Shown here piece by piece: positions 5,782 through 8,805 of a stretch of DNA of 8,805 nt. The DNA is taken from NCBI GenBank assembly GCA_007124105.1, contig SLFT01000276.1:1-8805 (forward strand), read 5' to 3'. The notes under the pieces are model-generated. The model was not told the origin of the DNA. It was given only the letters and a program-made list of their open reading frames with translations, and did no database searches. Numbering within the stretch: position 1 is the stretch's first letter; each line of letters starts with the position of its first letter. Source of the DNA: Candidatus Hydrogenedentota bacterium. GTDB lineage: Bacteria; Hydrogenedentota; Hydrogenedentia; Hydrogenedentales; CAITNO01. Both the position numbers and the translations under genes were made by a program.

Positions 5782-7086
5782 CTAAATATGCCAGGGCGCG
5801 CGATAGGCGCGGGTGAGATGCTGGTCGGCCTGGGAATCATTCACAAAACGCTCGGCGTCGCCGTCCCAATACAGTTTGCGTCGCGCCTTCAATGCAATGC
5901 CCGCCAGCATCGGCGCGGTGGTGCTTCGGTGTCCCTGTTCGATGTCGGCGGCGGGACGTTTCCGCGTACGGATGCAGTCAAAGAAGTTATTATGATGGGG
6001 CGGATGTGCCCAGCTTTTCTCTGGTTCGCCAACATATTCCTCGATGCCCAGCGCGGCGGGACGCACCACAATGGTTGCCCGGTCAACAAACAACGCGCCC
6101 TCTGTACCATAAAACGCCACGCCATAGCCCTTGTTTGCGTGGAAGTTGTTGAAACGCTGTTCCCAGGTAACTGTGCATCCGGGGTATTCGAGGATGGCCT
6201 CGATGGTCTCGTAATTGTCCTGGCCCACATTGCCGCGATAACTGCCGCCCAGCGCCTGTACGCTGATAGGACGGTCCTGGCCGATGCCCCACTGGACGAT
6301 GTCCAGCAGATGAATGCCCCAGTTGGTGAGCTGGCCGCCCCGCGCGTAATCGTGCCAGCCCATCCAGCCGCGAAACCGTTCCTCGGAGTAGGGGGCCTCG
6401 GGCGCGGGCCCGAGCCACAGGTTCCAATCGAGGCCGCGCGGCGCTTCCGCGGGTATCTCGCCAACGCCCCAGGCGTTTATGCCCACCCAGGCGGTTGCGG
6501 TGGTAATCTGTCCGAGGCGTCCACTGTGGATAATGTTCATGGCCCGTTGAAAGACTTCCATGGAACGCTGTTGTGTACCCAGCTGCACGACACGGCCATA
6601 GCGGCGCGCCGCCTCGACCATGGCCCGGCCCTCGGCCACCGTGGTGCTTGCGGGTTTCTCCACGTATACATCCTTGCCCGCCTGACAGCCCATAATGGTG
6701 ATTAACGGATGCCAGTGATCCGGCGTGGCCACAAAAACAGCGTCAATGTCGTCGCGTTCGAGGATACGCCGGAAATCCTGTGTGAGGTCGGGCCGTTTGC
6801 CGGTGTTCTCCTCGACCCAGTCTGCCACCGGCATGAAGCGGCCCACGGCCACGTCGCACAGGGCGACCAGTTCGCATTGCTCGTTTTCAGCCAGGGCTTC
6901 CACGTGGCGACGGCCCATACCGCCCGTGCCGATGACGGCCAGCCGGATGCGGTCGTTGGGGCCGACCCGTCGCGCCACGTCCAGCGCGGACGCGGCCCTG
7001 CCGGGGAGCATCCCGAAAGCGGACGCGCCCAGCGCGGCGCGTTTTAGAAATTGCCGCCTGGTGCAGCGGAGATGCACTGTCTTCAT
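5782..7086 (-). CDS. Tat-exported Gfo/Idh/MocA family NAD(P)-dependent oxidoreductase
   Basis: This 434-residue protein has a twin-arginine signal TRRQFLKRA at 9-17 with a following hydrophobic stretch and likely cleavage near AASA (31-34). The Rossmann motif is VIGTGGMGRRH at 51-61, followed by TPDHWH at 121-126. The family's EKP motif with its conserved lysine is at 143-145, then a C-terminal alpha/beta substrate domain. Family members oxidise or reduce sugar hydroxyls using tightly bound NAD(P); GH109 glycosidases belong to the same superfamily. The substrate is unknown. I prefer the ATG at 7084-7086, because GGGAG (7095-7099) lies 8 nt upstream. A longer reading begins at a GTG at 7101 but has no ribosome site and lies on top of this one. 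The gap to the upstream GH4 gene is 89 bp, the widest in the operon. The HEAT gene follows after 20 bp. Confidence 0.92.
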   Translation of the reverse strand: MKTVHLRCTRRQFLKRAALGASAFGMLPGRAASALDVARRVGPNDRIRLAVIGTGGMGRRHVEALAENEQCELVALCDVAVGRFMPVADWVEENTGKRPDLTQDFRRILERDDIDAVFVATPDHWHPLITIMGCQAGKDVYVEKPASTTVAEGRAMVEAARRYGRVVQLGTQQRSMEVFQRAMNIIHSGRLGQITTATAWVGINAWGVGEIPAEAPRGLDWNLWLGPAPEAPYSEERFRGWMGWHDYARGGQLTNWGIHLLDIVQWGIGQDRPISVQALGGSYRGNVGQDNYETIEAILEYPGCTVTWEQRFNNFHANKGYGVAFYGTEGALFVDRATIVVRPAALGIEEYVGEPEKSWAHPPHHNNFFDCIRTRKRPAADIEQGHRSTTAPMLAGIALKARRKLYWDGDAERFVNDSQADQHLTRAYRAPWHI

Positions 7087-7094
7087 TTTTTTGT

Positions 7095-7099
7095 CTCCC
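7095..7099 (-). promoter_or_regulatory. Ribosome binding site that sets the dehydrogenase start
   Basis: GGGAG on the minus strand sits 8 nt before the ATG at 7086. It overlaps the upstream in-frame GTG (7099-7101), which makes that GTG an unlikely start. Confidence 0.7.
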
Positions 7100-7175
7100 A
7101 CGCCGGCAAGGCCGACAGGTTTTCACTGGACTGTATGGACATTTCGAATGTGATTTTGGGGTTTGAGGGTTGGAA

Positions 7176-8603
7176 TCATTCGGACGCTTTTTCCGCCAGT
7201 TCGCCAAAGCGATGCACCACCGCCAGGGCGGGATCGAGGGGTACATCGGCGTGTTTCGTGCCCGGCGGCGTCGGAATGGTTGGCGTGGGACGCAACGCTT
7301 TCCCGTCGAACTGAGGCAGCCATTGTTTCTCGGCCTCGAGCATTTCAGCCACCATGTCGCGCGCTTCCTTAAGTGTGAGGCAGGCGCAGGTGAGCGGATC
7401 AAGCGCCGCGGCGGCCACCACCAGTTCCGGGTCGCCCGTTAATGCCGCCTCCACTGCCAGTCCCTGCGCGGTGACGTTGCTCTGATTGAGCGCGGCCAGC
7501 TGCGCGGGCAACGCGCCGACCCGCGTGGGATGCAGCCCCATGCGGTCAGCGAAGACGGGCACCTCGACGCAACAACCCGCGGGCAGGTTCGTAATATAGC
7601 CGTCGTTGCGCACATTGCCCTGGAACTTGAAGGGTACGCCGGTCTCGAGCGCTTCGAGGATGTACGAACAATACTCGACGCTCCTGGCCGGTATGGCGGC
7701 GGGCTCTTCGGCGAGCATGTCCACGCTCTCGAGCTTGTCGGCGATGAGGCGGCACCAGCCCAGGTACGCGCCCGTTTCGCCGCCGAAGGCCGGCTCATCG
7801 CAGTACGCTTCCAACGCGGCTTTGCTGCTGCGAAACCACGGCACATACTCGGACAGATGGCCCGTGCTCTCGGTCATGAAATACCCGAAATGACGCATCA
7901 CCTCGATGCGCACCTTTTCGTTGATGTAATACTCGGGCTTTTCACACCGCTCCTTGAACAGAGGATACAGGTCTTTCCCGTTGTGTTCCATTTTCAGGAA
8001 CCAGCCCATGTGGTTGATCCCCGCCGCCATGTAGTCAATCTCTTGCTTGGGCACGTCCATATACCCGGCGATGAGGTCGAGTGTTGTTTGTACGCCATGA
8101 CACAGCCCCACATAGTTGAGGTCTTCATTCTTGCCCAGCGCCCAGCATACCGACGCCATGGGATTGACGTAGTTCAGCATGTACGCGTTCGGGCACAGTT
8201 CGCGCATGTCCCGGGCGATGTCCATCATCACCGGGATGGTGCGCAGCGCTCGGAACAACCCGCCCGGTCCAAGCGTGTCGCCGATGCACTGGTCAACGCC
8301 GTGTTTCATCGGGATTTCATAATCGAGCGCGAACGCGTCCACACCGCCGATTTGCAGCATCACAATCACATAGTCGGCGTCGCGCAGCGCTTCACGCCTG
8401 TCCGTGGTTATCATGGCGCTCGCCTCGAGACTATTCTCGCTGATAACGCGATCGGCGAATTTTTTCATGCGTTCCAGTTTCGGCATGGTGCGGCTCATAA
8501 ACCTGAATTCGCTGTTGCGCAGCGCCGGCGTGGCCACAATGTCCAGAAACAGGGTCTTACAGAACACAATGCTGCCCGCGCCAATCATTGCAATTTTCGG
8601 CAT
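7176..8603 (-). CDS. Family 4 glycoside hydrolase (alpha-galactosidase/alpha-glucosidase/alpha-galacturonidase type)
   Basis: This 475-residue enzyme shows the GH4 plan. An N-terminal NAD-binding IAMIGAGS lies at 4-11, NYVNPM at 144-149, GLCHG at 166-170, GINHMGW at 195-201 and ESTGHLSEYVPWFR at 245-258. By homology Cys168 and His198 hold the divalent metal (usually Mn2+). GH4 enzymes oxidise C3 of the sugar with NAD+, eliminate the aglycone, then add water and reduce, so they act in the cytoplasm; no signal peptide is present. The CHG-type motif points to the MelA/AglA/LplD branch rather than 6-phospho-glycosidases, but substrate cannot be fixed by eye. The start is the ATG at 8601-8603, with GGAGG 9 nt upstream. 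A longer reading from a TTG at 8663 would add 20 residues before the Rossmann motif and is rejected. Confidence 0.92.
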   Translation of the reverse strand: MPKIAMIGAGSIVFCKTLFLDIVATPALRNSEFRFMSRTMPKLERMKKFADRVISENSLEASAMITTDRREALRDADYVIVMLQIGGVDAFALDYEIPMKHGVDQCIGDTLGPGGLFRALRTIPVMMDIARDMRELCPNAYMLNYVNPMASVCWALGKNEDLNYVGLCHGVQTTLDLIAGYMDVPKQEIDYMAAGINHMGWFLKMEHNGKDLYPLFKERCEKPEYYINEKVRIEVMRHFGYFMTESTGHLSEYVPWFRSSKAALEAYCDEPAFGGETGAYLGWCRLIADKLESVDMLAEEPAAIPARSVEYCSYILEALETGVPFKFQGNVRNDGYITNLPAGCCVEVPVFADRMGLHPTRVGALPAQLAALNQSNVTAQGLAVEAALTGDPELVVAAAALDPLTCACLTLKEARDMVAEMLEAEKQWLPQFDGKALRPTPTIPTPPGTKHADVPLDPALAVVHRFGELAEKASE

Positions 8604-8612
8604 TTTCCAAGT

Positions 8613-8617
8613 CCTCC
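8613..8617 (-). promoter_or_regulatory. Ribosome binding site that sets the GH4 start
   Basis: GGAGG on the minus strand lies 9 nt before the ATG at 8603. It begins three bases after the hairpin at 8620-8635, so that hairpin could influence ribosome access. Confidence 0.75.
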
Positions 8618-8619
8618 AT

Positions 8620-8657
8620 CCGCCCGGACGGGCGGGGGTTATGACGCGTCGCGCGTC
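8620..8657 (-). promoter_or_regulatory. Two intercistronic stem-loops between the FG-GAP and GH4 genes
   Basis: CCGCCCG-GA-CGGGCGG (8620-8635) and GACGCG-TCG-CGCGTC (8643-8657) are perfect small inverted repeats filling most of the 56-bp gap. Neither is followed by a T tract in the minus direction, so they are not typical terminators. They may affect mRNA processing, stability or GH4 translation. In GC-rich DNA such short palindromes can also be chance. Confidence 0.35.
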
Positions 8658-8659
8658 GC

Positions 8660-8805
8660 TCAACCTTCGTTATAAAACACGCATAAGCCGTCCTTGCCGG
8701 GCGCCACAATGTCGGGAAGCCCGTTGCCTGTCAGGTCGGCCATGGCAAAGTGTATGCCCAACCCCTTGCTCTCGCGCAAGGGGCCGTATTCAATGACTTG
8801 TTTCA
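8660..8805 (-). CDS. C-terminal fragment of a second FG-GAP/VCBS-type protein (cut by window edge)
   Basis: Reading the minus strand in the frame ending with TGA at 8660-8662 gives 47 residues that end in LCVFYNEG. They include the loop DLTGNGLPDIVAPGKDG. Aligned without gaps to the end of the FG-GAP protein encoded at 3617-2478, 26 of 44 positions are identical, including IVAPGK and the YGP motif. It is therefore the C-terminus of a paralogous beta-propeller protein whose start lies outside the window. It is only 56 bp upstream of the GH4 gene and in the same direction, so it probably belongs to the same operon. Function is presumably secreted carbohydrate or calcium binding, as for its paralogue; the signal peptide cannot be checked here. 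Confidence 0.8.
   Translation of the reverse strand, partial: KQVIEYGPLRESKGLGIHFAMADLTGNGLPDIVAPGKDGLCVFYNEG

Noticed and set aside
4553..5785. 410-residue open reading frame on the plus strand
   Set aside because: It lies antisense to the HEAT-protein gene, which has a signal peptide and coherent repeats. The plus-strand product is low-complexity Arg/Gly/Gln-rich with no domain, as expected from GC-rich codon bias.
7087..7101. Upstream GTG start for the dehydrogenase
   Set aside because: The GTG has no ribosome site of its own and overlaps the GGGAG that serves the ATG at 7086. The added five residues carry nothing needed for the Tat signal.
8604..8663. Upstream TTG start for GH4 giving 20 extra residues
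   Set aside because: The ATG at 8603 has GGAGG at a 9-nt distance and starts right at the NAD-binding strand, as in GH4 proteins. The extra residues include the intercistronic hairpins and overlap the upstream stop codon.
7530..8675. 381-residue open reading frame on the plus strand
   Set aside because: It is antisense to the GH4 gene, which has all family motifs. The plus-strand product is rich in His/Val/Arg and shows no motif.

Overview
The window looks like accessory or catabolic DNA from a GC-rich, uncultured-type bacterium. Tat-exported Gfo/Idh/MocA oxidoreductases, Tat-exported sugar isomerase/epimerase-like TIM barrels, secreted FG-GAP/VCBS-type proteins and secreted HEAT-repeat proteins with a C-terminal GSDDG-type beta domain are typical of Planctomycetota, Lentisphaerota and Hydrogenedentota relatives. 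This taxonomic guess rests on gene style, not on any marker gene. Every convincing gene lies on the minus strand, so transcription runs from high to low coordinates. The long plus-strand reading frames are antisense shadows.

Layout in transcription order: (1) 8805-8660, the C-terminus of a secreted-type FG-GAP protein cut by the window edge. (2) 8603-7176, a family 4 glycoside hydrolase (NAD- and metal-dependent). (3) 7086-5782, a Tat-exported Gfo/Idh/MocA dehydrogenase. (4) 5761-3638, a secreted HEAT-repeat protein with a C-terminal beta domain. (5) 3617-2478, a secreted seven-loop FG-GAP protein paralogous to gene 1. (6) 2471-1479, a beta-class DNA methyltransferase of visibly lower GC, followed by a 22-bp-stem hairpin. 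(7) After a roughly 490-bp intergenic region containing a dense nest of palindromes, 985-101, a Tat-exported TIM-barrel sugar isomerase/epimerase-like protein. A phased 10-bp repeat array occupies positions 1-90 and probably runs off the left edge.

Genes 1 to 5 are closely spaced (gaps 56, 89, 20 and 20 bp) and read as one operon for recognising and breaking down a glycoside. The GH4 enzyme works by transient C3 oxidation and elimination. Gfo/Idh/MocA dehydrogenases and AP-endonuclease-2-type TIM barrels are known partners in 3-keto-glycoside cleavage. The working hypothesis is therefore an oxidation/elimination glycoside-degrading locus with an exported arm (dehydrogenase, TIM barrel, FG-GAP and HEAT proteins) and a cytoplasmic arm (GH4). 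The methyltransferase, the palindrome nest and the long hairpin look like an insertion between the operon and the TIM-barrel gene. I see no RNA gene, CRISPR array, transposase or restriction nuclease.
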